A stretch of DNA of 64,000 nucleotides from DAOUBP01 sp034432655 (lineage in GTDB: Bacteria; Chloroflexota; Anaerolineae; CG2-30-64-16), in contig DAOUBP010000127.1 of NCBI GenBank assembly GCA_034432655.1, forward strand, positions 5,173 through 69,172, in the 5' to 3' direction. Below the pieces are notes generated by a model that did not search any database, was not told the DNA's origin, and saw nothing but the letters and a program-made list of their open reading frames with translations. Shown here piece by piece: positions 15,639-24,513 of the stretch (its first letter is position 1; every line of letters begins with the position of its first letter). The translations under genes were made by a program, and so were the position numbers.

Positions 15639-16487
15639 TCACCTCGGGGTAAAGAAGCCGACCGCCAGCGCGCCAGGCCCGGCATGGGTGACGATCGCCG
15701 GCACCAACGACATGATCAACACCTCTTCGGTGCCCAGGGCGGCCTTCAGCTCCCCGGCCACGGTTTGGGCCTCGGCTTCGGCCTCCCCGCCGGTATGCAT
15801 CACCGTGAGATGGGCCGCGGCCCCGCGCGCGGATTCGGCGGCCACCAGCTCGATGATGCGCGCCAGCGCCCGGCGCTTGGTGCGTTCCTTTTCGAATTGG
15901 TCCACACGGCCATCGCGGAAGGTGAGGATCGGTTTCACTTGCAGGATGGTTCCCATCAGCGCGGCCGCGCCACCGATGCGGCCCCCGCGGCGCAGGTACT
16001 CCAGCGTGTCCACCAGGAAGTAGATGCGTGCGCGCGGCATCATCTCCCGGACCCGGGCCTCCACCTCGTCGGCCGAGGCACCTGCGGAGGCCAGTGCGTG
16101 CGCCTCCAACACCATCGCGGCCAGAGGGCCGGCGATCGTGCGGGTGTCAATGATGCGGATGTCCGCGTCCGGGAACGCCTCTTTGGCGGTTTGGGCCGAG
16201 CGTACCGTGCCGCTGACATCAGTGGAGGGATGGATGCAGACCACGCTCTCCCCGGCGGCCGTCAGCTCGCGAAACACTTCGAGGAAGTCGCCTGGGTACG
16301 GCGCTGCGGTTTTGGGCAGTTCGCGTCCGGACTGCAACCGTTGCATGAAGGTGGCGTAGTCCATGTCAATTCCCTCCCGATAGGAGTGCTCGCCGAAGTT
16401 GATGATTTGCGAGATCATCGGGATGCCCAGCTGGCGCGCCATGTCAAACGCCAGCCCCGAGGTGGTATCGGTAACAACACGGGTCAT
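15639..16487 (-). CDS. DegV family fatty-acid-binding protein
   Basis: DegV/FakB proteins bind a fatty acid; FakB members present it to the kinase FakA for phosphorylation and phospholipid synthesis. The start at 16487 (MTRVVTDTTSGLAFDMARQL, 282 residues) is chosen because AAAGGAGG lies just upstream, whereas the longer open frame runs into repeat-derived sequence. Typical motifs are TDTTSGL at the N-terminus, TAAPYPGDFLEVF (fatty-acid head-group Thr/Ser region), HPSTDVSGTVRSAQ, and the C-terminal MSLVPAIVTHAGPGALAVGFF. No fakA is in the window. It heads the coupled operon with the GNAT-like and glycosyltransferase genes. Confidence 0.9.
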   Translation of the reverse strand: MTRVVTDTTSGLAFDMARQLGIPMISQIINFGEHSYREGIDMDYATFMQRLQSGRELPKTAAPYPGDFLEVFRELTAAGESVVCIHPSTDVSGTVRSAQTAKEAFPDADIRIIDTRTIAGPLAAMVLEAHALASAGASADEVEARVREMMPRARIYFLVDTLEYLRRGGRIGGAAALMGTILQVKPILTFRDGRVDQFEKERTKRRALARIIELVAAESARGAAAHLTVMHTGGEAEAEAQTVAGELKAALGTEEVLIMSLVPAIVTHAGPGALAVGFFTPR

Positions 16488-16572
16488 GATTGCCTCCTTT
16501 GATGAAATGATGTGAGTTTGCCGGATGAGCGGCATGAGTTTTGTCTCGCGAGCGGCAAAGTCACTGTACAAT

Positions 16573-16626
16573 CCCCTTTTTGAGGTTTCCCCCTTCCCAT
16601 GCCGCTCAGCGGCGTGGCGAGGGGGG
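16573..16626 (-). repeat. hairpin + AAACCTCAAAAAGGGG element (family 3, copy 1)
   Basis: A GC-rich hairpin centred on GCCGCT (16601-16606) and AGCGGC (16608-16613), with outer CCCCC/GGGGG runs, joined on the minus-strand side to GGGAAACCTCAAAAAGGGG. The same combination occurs in the other orientation at 47421-47475. It lies upstream of the DegV-like gene. Confidence 0.7.
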
Positions 16627-16670
16627 CAGGGATCACCCAGGGATACCCCGATTGTTTTTGGCAAGGTTCG

Positions 16671-17098
16671 TAATTTCGCTTTATGAGCGAAACAAATTTC
16701 ACTTTATGAGCGAAATAAATTTCGTTTTACGAGCGAAATGGATTTCGCTTTATGGGTGGCGAAATAAATTTCGCTTTACGAGCGAAATGGATTTCGCTTT
16801 ATGGGTGGCGAAATAAATTTCGCTTTACGAGCGAAATGGGTTTCGCTTTATGGGTGGCGAAATAAATTTCGCTTTACGAGCGAAATGGGTTTCGCTTTAT
16901 GGGTGCGAAATAAATTTCGCTTTACGAGCGAAATGGGTTTCGCTTTATGGGTGCGAAATAAATTTCGCTTTACGAGCGAAATGGATTTCGCTTTATGGGT
17001 GGCGAAATAAATTTCGCTTTACGAGCGAAATGGATTTCGCTTTATGGATGGCGAAATAAATTTCGCTTTACGAGCGAAATGAAGTTCGCCTTACGGGC
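16671..17098 (+). repeat. Palindromic array B (17 copies of GCGAAAT-NN-ATTTCGC)
   Basis: Seventeen copies of the 16-bp palindrome start at 16687, 16710, 16733, 16759, 16782, 16808, 16831, 16857, 16880, 16905, 16928, 16953, 16976, 17002, 17025, 17051 and 17074. Spacing alternates 23 and 26 bp (25 in two places from loss of one G), so the higher-order unit is 49 bp. Units with centre AA are followed by TTTACGA, units with centre GG by TTTATGGGTG. The first and last copies are the most diverged, as expected if the array grew from the inside. The last unit (CTTACGGG) supplies the stop codon of the glycoside hydrolase gene. With family 3 it fills 16488-17090; no gene is seen there. Confidence 0.95.
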
Positions 17099-19484
17099 AG
17101 TCACCCAACGGCGTTTCCGGGTTGGGCAGATAGGTCCGGGCGTCGGCGCCGTGCGTCCAAAAGTTAGAGTGGGTGCGATGGCCCTCCACTTCGATCCAGA
17201 AGTGCAGTTTGTTCTCCGGGTTGCGAGCCGGGCTGACGTCTATGTCGTTGAAGTCCCAATGTGCGGCGCCCCGCTCATCCATCCGCAGCACCCCAAGCGC
17301 GATCCGTTCCCCCGGTTCGTTATTACGTGCGGCCACCAGCCACACTTGCGGGTCCCACGGTTCGTCGGCCGCGAGATCGGGCGCTAGGCGCAGCAGAGTG
17401 CGGCTCACGAACAGGTCGGCGGAGAGATTGGCCAGGTCGGCCTGCGCCACGGTCGCGCCGCCGTGGGGCCACAGGATCTGGATGCGGGCGTCCAACGTCT
17501 GGGGCGCGGTCCGGCTGCTGACGGGCTGTTCGGCCGTGGCCCGCACCGGCAGCGGCATGTACGTGCGCGCATCTACGCCGTGCACCCACACGTTGCTGCG
17601 ATACGGGAAGCCCTCGACCTGGAGGGTAAAGTACAGCTTATTGCGGGGATCGCGTGCAGGGCTGACGTCCACATCGTTGAAGTCCCAGACCGGCACGCGT
17701 TGGCCGCTCAGCGCCACCATCCGCCGTTGACCCCGGGCGACCGGCGCGGCGGGTTCGTTGTTCAAGGCGCACCACAAGGTCACCACCGGATCGAAGTCGC
17801 ACGGCACGGTGACCCGGCAGTCCGGATAGGTCAGGTAGGCGGTCAGGTTGGCCAGCCGCGCCTCCGATACCGGTCGGTCGCCGTGGGGCCAGAGGATAGC
17901 GATCCTGGCCTCCACGGCCGTCAGCGTCAGCTCCACCTGCACCTGTTGGCCGGGCAAGGCCTGGAAGACCACGACGGAGCCAGCACGCGTGTGCGGCCAG
18001 GCTGCGTCGCCGGCCCGCACGGTCACGGGATGCGGTTTGCGCATGCCGAGCAGTTGTCCCAGATCCAGCGTTATCTGGCCGCGGGCGGTGGTTGCCACTC
18101 GTACCAGGCCGGGCTCCGACCAGTCGGCCAGCAGCTGGCCGTAACCGTCCCCCTCCCAGCGGATGCCTCCTTCACCCGCCTGGCTGTTGCCGCTGGCGAA
18201 GAACGCGTCGGCGGCTTCGTAGCGATACGCGATCGCGCCGGCGGGATTGGCGCCGATCTGCAGCCGACCGCGCCAGCCGCGTGCGGGTCGCAGGCGCCGC
18301 GCCAGCGCGGGCAGGGCCAGCGCCGCAGGCTTGGGCCGGCCGTCGGGGTCGAACAGCCCAAAACTGCGCTCTCGGGGGTTGGGGCCGGGGGGCAGATCCC
18401 ACAGCATCCATTTGCCCGCACCTGCCAGGTCCAGCTCCGCAGCGCGCAACCAGGCCGCGCTTTCGCAAATGGCCGCCTGGGCAGGCTCCAGGTCGTTGGT
18501 CGCGTAGCCGAATTCGCTTAGGACCACAGGCCGGCCGGGGAAGGTGGTCAGTAATTCGCCCGCGATCATCGTCTGGAACTCCAGCTGCCGCGGTGAGGCA
18601 TCGCGCGGGTAACGGTTGATGGCATGGAAGTCCAGCGCCAGGTTCGCGGGCAGCGCGGCCAGTAAGGGGTCGCTGTAACCGACGGTGATGAGGCGGCGCG
18701 GCGCGGCTGCACGTACGGCCTGAACTTGCGGCCCCAACCAGGCCGCCAGCGCAGCGTTCAGCACCTCCAGGAAGGGGCGCCAGGCCGCGGCTTCGGCCGA
18801 GCGGATGAAGCTGACCACGCTGGCGCGATAGTTTTGCGCGGCCGTCCAGTTGCTGGCCGCTTGCAGGAAGCGGTCCAGCAGGTCGCTGGCGTGCGCATAG
18901 CGGATGGCATCTTCCTCCGGCAGCGAGCCGGACTTCCCCTCGCCCCGGGCCCAGGCCAGCGCTTCGCCGGGGGAACGCCGCGGCGGGTAAACGGCGCTGA
19001 GGGTTTCGCCCAGCAGCGGGTTGCCGGCCGGATAGCGCATCAGTGCCAGGTGATAGAAGCGCGGCTCGTTTTTCAGGTCGAGCGCCAGGATGGCCGGGTG
19101 ATCGGCGTAGCGAGCAGCGATCAGGCCCGCGTGATCGGCCAGGGTGCGCACATAGCTCAGGCTGTAGTCCGCCAGGGTGAGCCATAGATAGACCCCGGCG
19201 CGCGCGGCGGCCTCCACCAGGGCGTCCAGCTTTGCCCAGTCCCCCCGCGGGAACTCGTTTTGCAGCGGCGCGGCGACAAAGGTGCGCACCGTGTTCGCGC
19301 CGAGCCGCCGCGCCAGCCGGAAGTCGGCCTCGATCAGCGCAGGATCAAAGCGATCGGGCTGAAATTGAGCCCAGGCACGATCGGTGTGCCCCACATAGTT
19401 CACGATGACGGCGAAGAAGGGCCGGCCTTCCGCATCCAGTAGATGTCGGCCGTCGGGGGCGATGGAAATCAATGGGCCTGGCAT
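17091..19484 (-). CDS. GH5-like glycoside hydrolase with two unrecognised C-terminal repeats
   Basis: A 797-residue protein. Residues 1-400 form a TIM-barrel hydrolase of clan A type: LDLKNEPRFY places the acid/base at E140, and RPVVLSEFGYATN places the nucleophile at E324, with GRPFFAVIVNYVGH at the start as in mannanase/cellulase-like enzymes. Residues 400-525 look like a beta-rich accessory domain. Residues about 527-643 and 667-786 are two copies of one repeat: RIxILWPHG, ANLxAxL, NNEP, WDFND(V/I)DVSPAR, NKLxF, VEG, SNxWxHGxDARTYxP. I do not recognise this repeat. There is no signal peptide, so export is unclear. The ATG at 19484 has AGGAG upstream; the stop codon lies in array B. Confidence 0.75.
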   Translation of the reverse strand: MPGPLISIAPDGRHLLDAEGRPFFAVIVNYVGHTDRAWAQFQPDRFDPALIEADFRLARRLGANTVRTFVAAPLQNEFPRGDWAKLDALVEAAARAGVYLWLTLADYSLSYVRTLADHAGLIAARYADHPAILALDLKNEPRFYHLALMRYPAGNPLLGETLSAVYPPRRSPGEALAWARGEGKSGSLPEEDAIRYAHASDLLDRFLQAASNWTAAQNYRASVVSFIRSAEAAAWRPFLEVLNAALAAWLGPQVQAVRAAAPRRLITVGYSDPLLAALPANLALDFHAINRYPRDASPRQLEFQTMIAGELLTTFPGRPVVLSEFGYATNDLEPAQAAICESAAWLRAAELDLAGAGKWMLWDLPPGPNPRERSFGLFDPDGRPKPAALALPALARRLRPARGWRGRLQIGANPAGAIAYRYEAADAFFASGNSQAGEGGIRWEGDGYGQLLADWSEPGLVRVATTARGQITLDLGQLLGMRKPHPVTVRAGDAAWPHTRAGSVVVFQALPGQQVQVELTLTAVEARIAILWPHGDRPVSEARLANLTAYLTYPDCRVTVPCDFDPVVTLWCALNNEPAAPVARGQRRMVALSGQRVPVWDFNDVDVSPARDPRNKLYFTLQVEGFPYRSNVWVHGVDARTYMPLPVRATAEQPVSSRTAPQTLDARIQILWPHGGATVAQADLANLSADLFVSRTLLRLAPDLAADEPWDPQVWLVAARNNEPGERIALGVLRMDERGAAHWDFNDIDVSPARNPENKLHFWIEVEGHRTHSNFWTHGADARTYLPNPETPLGDCP

Positions 19485-19599
19485 ACGGCGCTGCTCCTTT
19501 TTCGGCGGTCCCGGATTGGGTATCGCTTATTCTATCACACTTTTGCCAAACGTGCTGTGGTTGCAGGGCAACTCTGCGGAAGCTGCCTTACTGGCCCGC

Positions 19600-19628
19600 T
19601 TGACAGAGGTGTTCGAGTGTGCTAACTT
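19600..19628 (+). promoter_or_regulatory. ppk2 promoter (TTGACA-N17-TAACTT)
   Basis: A perfect -35 TTGACA at 19600-19605, then 17 nt and TAACTT at 19623-19628, 41 nt upstream of the PPK2 start codon. Confidence 0.5.
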
Positions 19629-19668
19629 TCTCTGCGTTTATTGTCTTCCCCACAAGAAGGAGGCCAGC

Positions 19669-20490
19669 ATGAAAGACGATGCCTTGCACCTGCGCCATCT
19701 GGTAAAACCGGGCACGAAAATCCGCTTGAAAGACGTGGACCCCGCCGACACGGCGCCTTATCACGACAAGAAAGAGGTCCAGGAACTGTTGTCCGTGGAC
19801 AAGAAGGAGCTGTTCAAGCTCCAGGAGCTGCTTTACGCCGAAGGGAAGCACGCGCTGCTGGTCGTGTTGCAGGCCATGGACACGGGCGGCAAGGACGGCG
19901 TCATCCGTCACGTCATGAGCGGCGTCAACCCCCAGGGTTGCTACGTGGCCCCGTTCAAGGTTCCCACCCCTGAGGAACTGGCGCACGACTACCTCTGGCG
20001 CGTCCACAAGGTGGTGCCCCCCAAGCGCATGATCGGCATCTTCAACCGGTCACACTACGAGGACGTGCTGGTGGTGCGGGTGCACGAGTTGGTGCCCAAG
20101 CGAGTCTGGAGCCAGCGCTACGAGCAGATCAACGCCTTCGAGAAGCACCTGGTCGAAAACGGCGTGACGATTCTCAAGTTCTTCCTGCACATCTCCAAAG
20201 AGGAGCAGAAAGCGCGGCTGCAGGCCCGGCTGGACGACCCCACGAAACACTGGAAGTTTGCCTTGGGTGACCTTAAGGAGCGGGACCGCTGGGACGAGTA
20301 CATGGCCGCGTACGAGGATGTGCTGAACCTGACCAGCACACCATGGGCGCCGTGGTACCTGGTGCCGGCCGATCGCAAATGGTATCGCAACCTGGTGGTG
20401 GCCCGGGTGATCCTGGAGACGCTGCGAGGCTTCAATATGCAGTGGCCCGTCTCAGCTGAGGACCTCTCGAACGTGGTGATACCGGATTGA
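19669..20490 (+). CDS. ppk2: Polyphosphate kinase 2 family protein
   Basis: PPK2 enzymes transfer phosphate between polyphosphate and nucleoside mono- or diphosphates. The start at 19669 (273 residues) is fixed by AAGGAGG; an upstream in-frame extension is not supported. The Walker A-like loop is QAMDTGGKDGVIRHV (residues 68-82), with catalytic Asp71, and the conserved FNRSHYEDVLVVRVH follows at 125-139. The C-terminal helix region DPTKHWKFALGDLKERDRWDEY and STPWAPWYLVPADRKWYRN is standard for single-domain PPK2. Which nucleotide is used cannot be decided here. It stands alone with its own promoter, convergent with the following lipoprotein gene. Confidence 0.93.
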   Translation: MKDDALHLRHLVKPGTKIRLKDVDPADTAPYHDKKEVQELLSVDKKELFKLQELLYAEGKHALLVVLQAMDTGGKDGVIRHVMSGVNPQGCYVAPFKVPTPEELAHDYLWRVHKVVPPKRMIGIFNRSHYEDVLVVRVHELVPKRVWSQRYEQINAFEKHLVENGVTILKFFLHISKEEQKARLQARLDDPTKHWKFALGDLKERDRWDEYMAAYEDVLNLTSTPWAPWYLVPADRKWYRNLVVARVILETLRGFNMQWPVSAEDLSNVVIPD

Positions 20491-20496
20491 GGGGCG

Positions 20497-20527
20497 AGCC
20501 CCGGCCCGGAGCACAGGTCGGGTCTCA
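20497..20527. terminator. weak hairpin between convergent ppk2 and lipoprotein genes
   Basis: GAG-C-CCCG (about 20496-20503) can pair with CGGG-T-CTC (about 20518-20526). A hairpin of the same layout, GAG-C-CCGGGT with ACCCGG-T-CTC, lies at 50108-50138. No T run follows, so termination is uncertain. Confidence 0.35.
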
Positions 20528-20532
20528 CGGAC

Positions 20533-22962
20533 TCACGGCGAACGCAAGTAAAGATACGAGTCTTGGGCCAGTTGCAGCGTGCACATTGCGCCCTCGCAGG
20601 CGGCCCGGAATTCCACCAGCTGGCCGGGGTTGATGGGCCAGTGGACTAAGTCGTCAGACCCGATATCCAGAAACTCTAGCGGCAGCCGCAAGGTGATAAC
20701 AGCCTGTCCCCAGCCCGGCGCGGCGGAGAAGAGCACCCGAATGCCGTCTATGATCAGGCGGTAGCCGGGCTGGTCGCCTGCCGTGATCGGGTCGAGGTCG
20801 GCCTGCCGGGTCACCTCGTTGACGATTCCCTGCGCGATCACCTCACCTGCGACCAGGGCCGGATCTCCCGCCAGCAGTGATAGGTATTGGTACGCCTCCA
20901 GGTTGTCGTAGGTCACGGCGCGCAGCGCATAGAACTGGCTTCCTGTTGGGCAGACCCGGCGGTCGCCGTAGCCCGCCACCCCTTCATCGTCCAGGTAGAC
21001 CTCCCGCACATTCTGCACGTCCCAATGCAAAGTGGTGCATGCGCCGGCCGGGAGCGTGTACTGCTCGGCCCAGAAGCGCATGTTCACGATCGGACCAGCC
21101 GTGACCACGATGGTGAGGGTGCGGTTGGTGACACTGCCGTTGGTACTTTCAACGCGCAGGATGTAGTCGGTCGTGGTGCTGGGGCAGACCTGGCGGCTGT
21201 CCTCGCCGGCCACTCCCTGGTTGTTGAGGTAAACCGCGCGTACCCCGGTTGCGCGCCAGCGCAGCACCGTGCACTGCCCCGGTGCGATCCGATAGCTATC
21301 GGCCGTGAACTCAAAGGTTGCCTGGCCTGGGCTTGATACTGTGATCAGCACGGTGATCTCCTGGGTGCCGGTCGTGCTGTTAACCCGCAAGGTGTAGTTG
21401 GTGGTCTGGCCGGGGCATACCTGGCGCGTGTCTTTCCCCGCCACGCCCTGGCCGTCCAGGAAGACCGAGATGACGTTTTCGACCTGCCAGTGCAGGGTGG
21501 TGCATTCGCCGGGCGCCAGGGTGTAACGGTCAGCCCAGAACACGCGGTTCCACGGCGGCGTCGCGGTGGCGACCGGCGCGGTTGGGGTGGCTGTGGCTCC
21601 GGTTACGGGGACGGTGGGTGTGTCTTCAGGGAAGAGATCACCGGTCGCAGGAGTGGGCCGCCGGGTGGGTGTCGGCGGCCGGCCCACTTCGGAGTCAGGT
21701 GTCGTCGGGGTGGGCGAAACGACCGCTATGCGCGTGCCGTCCGGCGGCACAACCACAGAGGGCGGTGTTTCGGTAGGCCGCAATGCCAGAAGCACTGTGA
21801 CCTCGTTGCTGACGGGGGTCCAGGTTCCGTCGGCCTCGGCTTCCAGCGTGAAGCGGTACTCGCCCAGGCCGCCCCTGGCCAGGATGTCGTCCAACGGCAG
21901 CTCCGGAGCGGCGGCATCCAGCAGCAGGAAGGTCTGGCCGTTGAGCTGAACATGCCAGCGGAGGGTATAACGGCCTTCGTTGAGCAGACGGGGGCGCACC
22001 AACGTCGTGCCCACGGCCTGAATCGCCAAGCGCTGGGTGTACTCGATCCCTGTGCTCAGGCGCCGGGTCGGCGCGATGGCATCATCCACCGTCAGCACGG
22101 CGTACAGCCGCGTGGTTGCCCCGGGGGGCAGATCAAGGTCGCCGGCCGCGACCTCGAACACGTGTGAGAATTCGATCACCCCTTGAGATTGAGCCGGATC
22201 GGGTTGGAACCAAAGGGTTGCCTCGCTGACGGTGGCGTCCAGGTCGGGGTTGCCGGTCACACGGCCGGCCCCGCCTGAGGTATCCTGTTTCAGCGTCAAC
22301 CGCGCGGGCACGTAGGGGCCGCTCAGCCTGGGCAGCGCGGAGAAGCGGTACTGGCCGGCTACTGCCAGCGGGGTCCTGGGTTGACCTGCCGGCACATCCG
22401 GTTTGATGAGCGCCAGGGTGGCGTCGGCCAGGCGCCAGGTCCCTTGCAGGACAAACAGTCCCGGCGCGTTGACGCCGAACTGTATGGCTGTTCCGATCAC
22501 GCGGCCGTTGATCCGCTCCCAGGTTGTGCCGGTCCACCGGTACGGCGCCACTTCATACTGGTCGGTTGTCACCTCGGCGGGCAGTGGGAGGCGCAACAGG
22601 GCCACCCCGGTCAACTGTCCGCCCTCCAGGCTGAACTCGTAACCCTGGCCCAGAGCACTGCGCGGCAGGGGCACCGGCGGAACCGAGTCGCGGACGCGCA
22701 ATGTGACGGCCGCTTTGCCGGCAAGGGCTTGGGGCGGCAGGCTGAGCTCTGTGCCATCGCGCAGCCGGATCGTCCCGCCTTCTTCCGGCGTAATCAAAAC
22801 GGACGCCTCGGATGCCGGCAACACCTCGGCGGCCGGTGTCGAAGTCGCCGGCAAGGCGGGCGGTGTGGGCGATGTCCGCCCCCGGCAGCCTGTCAGCAAC
22901 AGGAGCAGCACCAGCGCCGCCAGTGAAGAGGCTATCCTTGTGGAACGTGTTCGTTGAATCAT
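20533..22962 (-). CDS. Large lipoprotein with three tandem Ig-like modules
   Basis: The start at 22962 (MIQRTRSTRIASSLAALVLL) is chosen because it gives a clean lipoprotein signal ending LLLTGCRG; a longer frame to 23073 would bury it. The mature protein (about 790 residues) begins with a Pro/Thr-rich linker, then a region with SLPPQALAGKAAVTLRVRDS (ZU5-like strand pattern), further beta-rich sequence, a Pro/Thr-rich linker near residues 440-510, and three consecutive modules of about 68 residues, each FWAxxYTLxPGxCTTLHWxVxNV, VxLDxxGVAGxxxRQVCPxxTxxYxLRV. It should be anchored outside the membrane. Binding to surface polymer is possible but not shown. The ribosome site is weak. Confidence 0.72.
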   Translation of the reverse strand: MIQRTRSTRIASSLAALVLLLLLTGCRGRTSPTPPALPATSTPAAEVLPASEASVLITPEEGGTIRLRDGTELSLPPQALAGKAAVTLRVRDSVPPVPLPRSALGQGYEFSLEGGQLTGVALLRLPLPAEVTTDQYEVAPYRWTGTTWERINGRVIGTAIQFGVNAPGLFVLQGTWRLADATLALIKPDVPAGQPRTPLAVAGQYRFSALPRLSGPYVPARLTLKQDTSGGAGRVTGNPDLDATVSEATLWFQPDPAQSQGVIEFSHVFEVAAGDLDLPPGATTRLYAVLTVDDAIAPTRRLSTGIEYTQRLAIQAVGTTLVRPRLLNEGRYTLRWHVQLNGQTFLLLDAAAPELPLDDILARGGLGEYRFTLEAEADGTWTPVSNEVTVLLALRPTETPPSVVVPPDGTRIAVVSPTPTTPDSEVGRPPTPTRRPTPATGDLFPEDTPTVPVTGATATPTAPVATATPPWNRVFWADRYTLAPGECTTLHWQVENVISVFLDGQGVAGKDTRQVCPGQTTNYTLRVNSTTGTQEITVLITVSSPGQATFEFTADSYRIAPGQCTVLRWRATGVRAVYLNNQGVAGEDSRQVCPSTTTDYILRVESTNGSVTNRTLTIVVTAGPIVNMRFWAEQYTLPAGACTTLHWDVQNVREVYLDDEGVAGYGDRRVCPTGSQFYALRAVTYDNLEAYQYLSLLAGDPALVAGEVIAQGIVNEVTRQADLDPITAGDQPGYRLIIDGIRVLFSAAPGWGQAVITLRLPLEFLDIGSDDLVHWPINPGQLVEFRAACEGAMCTLQLAQDSYLYLRSP

Positions 22963-23199
22963 TTGTGCTCTGTGGATCGGATGGCCGGCCGGCAACATGC
23001 CGTCGTTCCCGGCGTGCCTCGCCGGTAAGCCGTTTGTCCGCGGCAATGCAGCGGGTCTTTCCTCCTGCGCCATGCAGTCTAAAGCGATGAGGCTTTGTTG
23101 TCAAGGTGCGGGCAATAGCGACCGGGCTATCCTCCCCGCTCCGGACGCTCCGTTGCTTCTTGCCCTTAACGTGAAACGCACCCCTGCACCCACCTCGAT

Positions 23200-23228
23200 T
23201 TGTGCGCCTGCTGGCCAGGACGTATAAT
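23200..23228 (+). promoter_or_regulatory. antiporter promoter (TTGTGC-N17-TATAAT)
   Basis: TTGTGC at 23200-23205 and a perfect TATAAT at 23223-23228, spacer 17 nt, 33 nt upstream of the antiporter ATG. Confidence 0.65.
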
Positions 23229-23261
23229 CATGTCGCTTAACGTCTTTTGAAAGGATGTGGC

Positions 23262-24482
23262 ATGTCTCCTGTCCTCCAATTGCTCTTCGAGCTGGCGTTG
23301 TTGATCACGGCCGCCAAGGTGGCCGGCCTGATCAGCACGCGGCTGGGCCAGCCGGCTGTCCTGGGCGAGATCCTGGCCGGTGTGCTCTTGGGGCCCTCGC
23401 TGATTGATGTGCAGCATTTGCCGTTTCTATCGTCTGCGATTTTGCCGGAGACTATCAACGAACTGGCCGAGATCGGCGTGATCTTTCTCATGTTCTTGGC
23501 CGGCCTGGAGGCCGATCTGGGCCAGATGCGCCAGTCGAGGCGGGTGGTGCTGCTGGCCGGGCTCCTGGGGGTGGCGGTGCCGCTGCTCCTCGGGGCCCTA
23601 GCGGTGTTGCCCTTCGGCTATCAGTTGGTGTCCGCCCTGGGTGTGGGCATGTTGCTGACCGCCACCAGCGTCAGCATCTCGGCGCAGACGCTGCTCGAGC
23701 TGGATGTGCTGCGCACGCGTGAGGGGATTGCTCTTTTGGGCGCCGCGGTGGTGGACGATGTGGTGGTGATCTTGTTGCTCTCGATCTTCATCGCCCTGGC
23801 CGGCAGCGGTGGCGGCGGTGGCGGGGCGATCTTGCTGCTCTTGCTGCGTGTGATCCTGTTCATCCTGGTCTTTACCGCGATCGGTTGGTTCTTGGTGCCG
23901 CCTTTTCTGGAGAAGGTGGACCGCCTGCCCATCAGCCAGGGCTTGCTGGCGGCTGCGGTGGTGCTGGCGCTGGTTTACGCCTGGTCGGCCGAGGTGATCG
24001 GCCAGGTAGCGATGATCACGGGGTCGTTCATGGCCGGCCTGTTTGCGGCCCGGTCTTCCGTGCACCATCGGGTGGCGGAGGGGATCAGCGCGTTGACCTA
24101 CGGCTTTTTTGTCCCGATCTTCTTTGTCAACATCGGCCTGCATGCCAACATCTGGCAGCTGAAAGGCAGCCTCATTCTGATCACCCTGCTGATTACGGCG
24201 ATCGCGATTATTTCGAAAGTGCTGGGCGCGGGGGCCGGTGCGCTGCTGGGCGGTTTCTCGGCCGGCGAGTCCTTTCGCTTGGGACTCGGCATGATCTCGC
24301 GCGGTGAGGTCGGCCTGATTGTCGCACAGTTGCTCGTGATGGCCGAGCTGGTACCCGCGGAGACCATCACTGTGGCGGTCATCATGGTACTTGCGACGAC
24401 GCTTGTGACGCCGCCTTTGTTGCGGTGGGCGTTCGCACAGCGCAAGGCGCCACCGCAGCCGGCGGTGGAGCGCGTGGCATAG
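23262..24482 (+). CDS. CPA2 (Kef-type) cation:proton antiporter
   Basis: A 406-residue membrane protein with about 12 hydrophobic segments and the Na_H_Exchanger fold. ARLGQPAVLGEILAG-like motif (TRLGQPAVLGEILAGVLLGPS, near residues 25-45), FLAGLEADL, the paired acidic region GAAVVDDVVVILLL (transport-site Asp pair) and GMISRGEVGLIVAQ are characteristic of CPA2 members. There is no C-terminal TrkA/KTN domain, so the KefB/KefC nucleotide gating unit is missing. ATG 23262 with GAAAGG upstream is preferred over a TTG at 23247. The next gene, a P-II-like protein, may be the regulator (inference from adjacency). Confidence 0.9.
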   Translation: MSPVLQLLFELALLITAAKVAGLISTRLGQPAVLGEILAGVLLGPSLIDVQHLPFLSSAILPETINELAEIGVIFLMFLAGLEADLGQMRQSRRVVLLAGLLGVAVPLLLGALAVLPFGYQLVSALGVGMLLTATSVSISAQTLLELDVLRTREGIALLGAAVVDDVVVILLLSIFIALAGSGGGGGGAILLLLLRVILFILVFTAIGWFLVPPFLEKVDRLPISQGLLAAAVVLALVYAWSAEVIGQVAMITGSFMAGLFAARSSVHHRVAEGISALTYGFFVPIFFVNIGLHANIWQLKGSLILITLLITAIAIISKVLGAGAGALLGGFSAGESFRLGLGMISRGEVGLIVAQLLVMAELVPAETITVAVIMVLATTLVTPPLLRWAFAQRKAPPQPAVERVA

Positions 24483-24513
24483 TTCGCGTCAAGGGGGCAC
24501 GAAAGACAGTACT

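Noticed and set aside
16521..16590. Promoter TTGTCT...TACAAT on the plus strand upstream of array B
   Set aside because: The spacer is 20 nt, and no gene follows on that strand for over 2.5 kb, so there is no support for transcription of the array from it.
16671..17098. CRISPR array
   Set aside because: The repeats are contiguous palindromes with conserved short links, without unique spacers of 30-40 nt, and no cas genes are nearby. The same holds for arrays A and C.
16541..17387. Plus-strand ORFs rich in FALRAKWVSLYG-type repeats
   Set aside because: They are translations of palindromic array B; the 49-bp unit shifts frame at each repeat, and no ribosome site or independent protein sequence is present.
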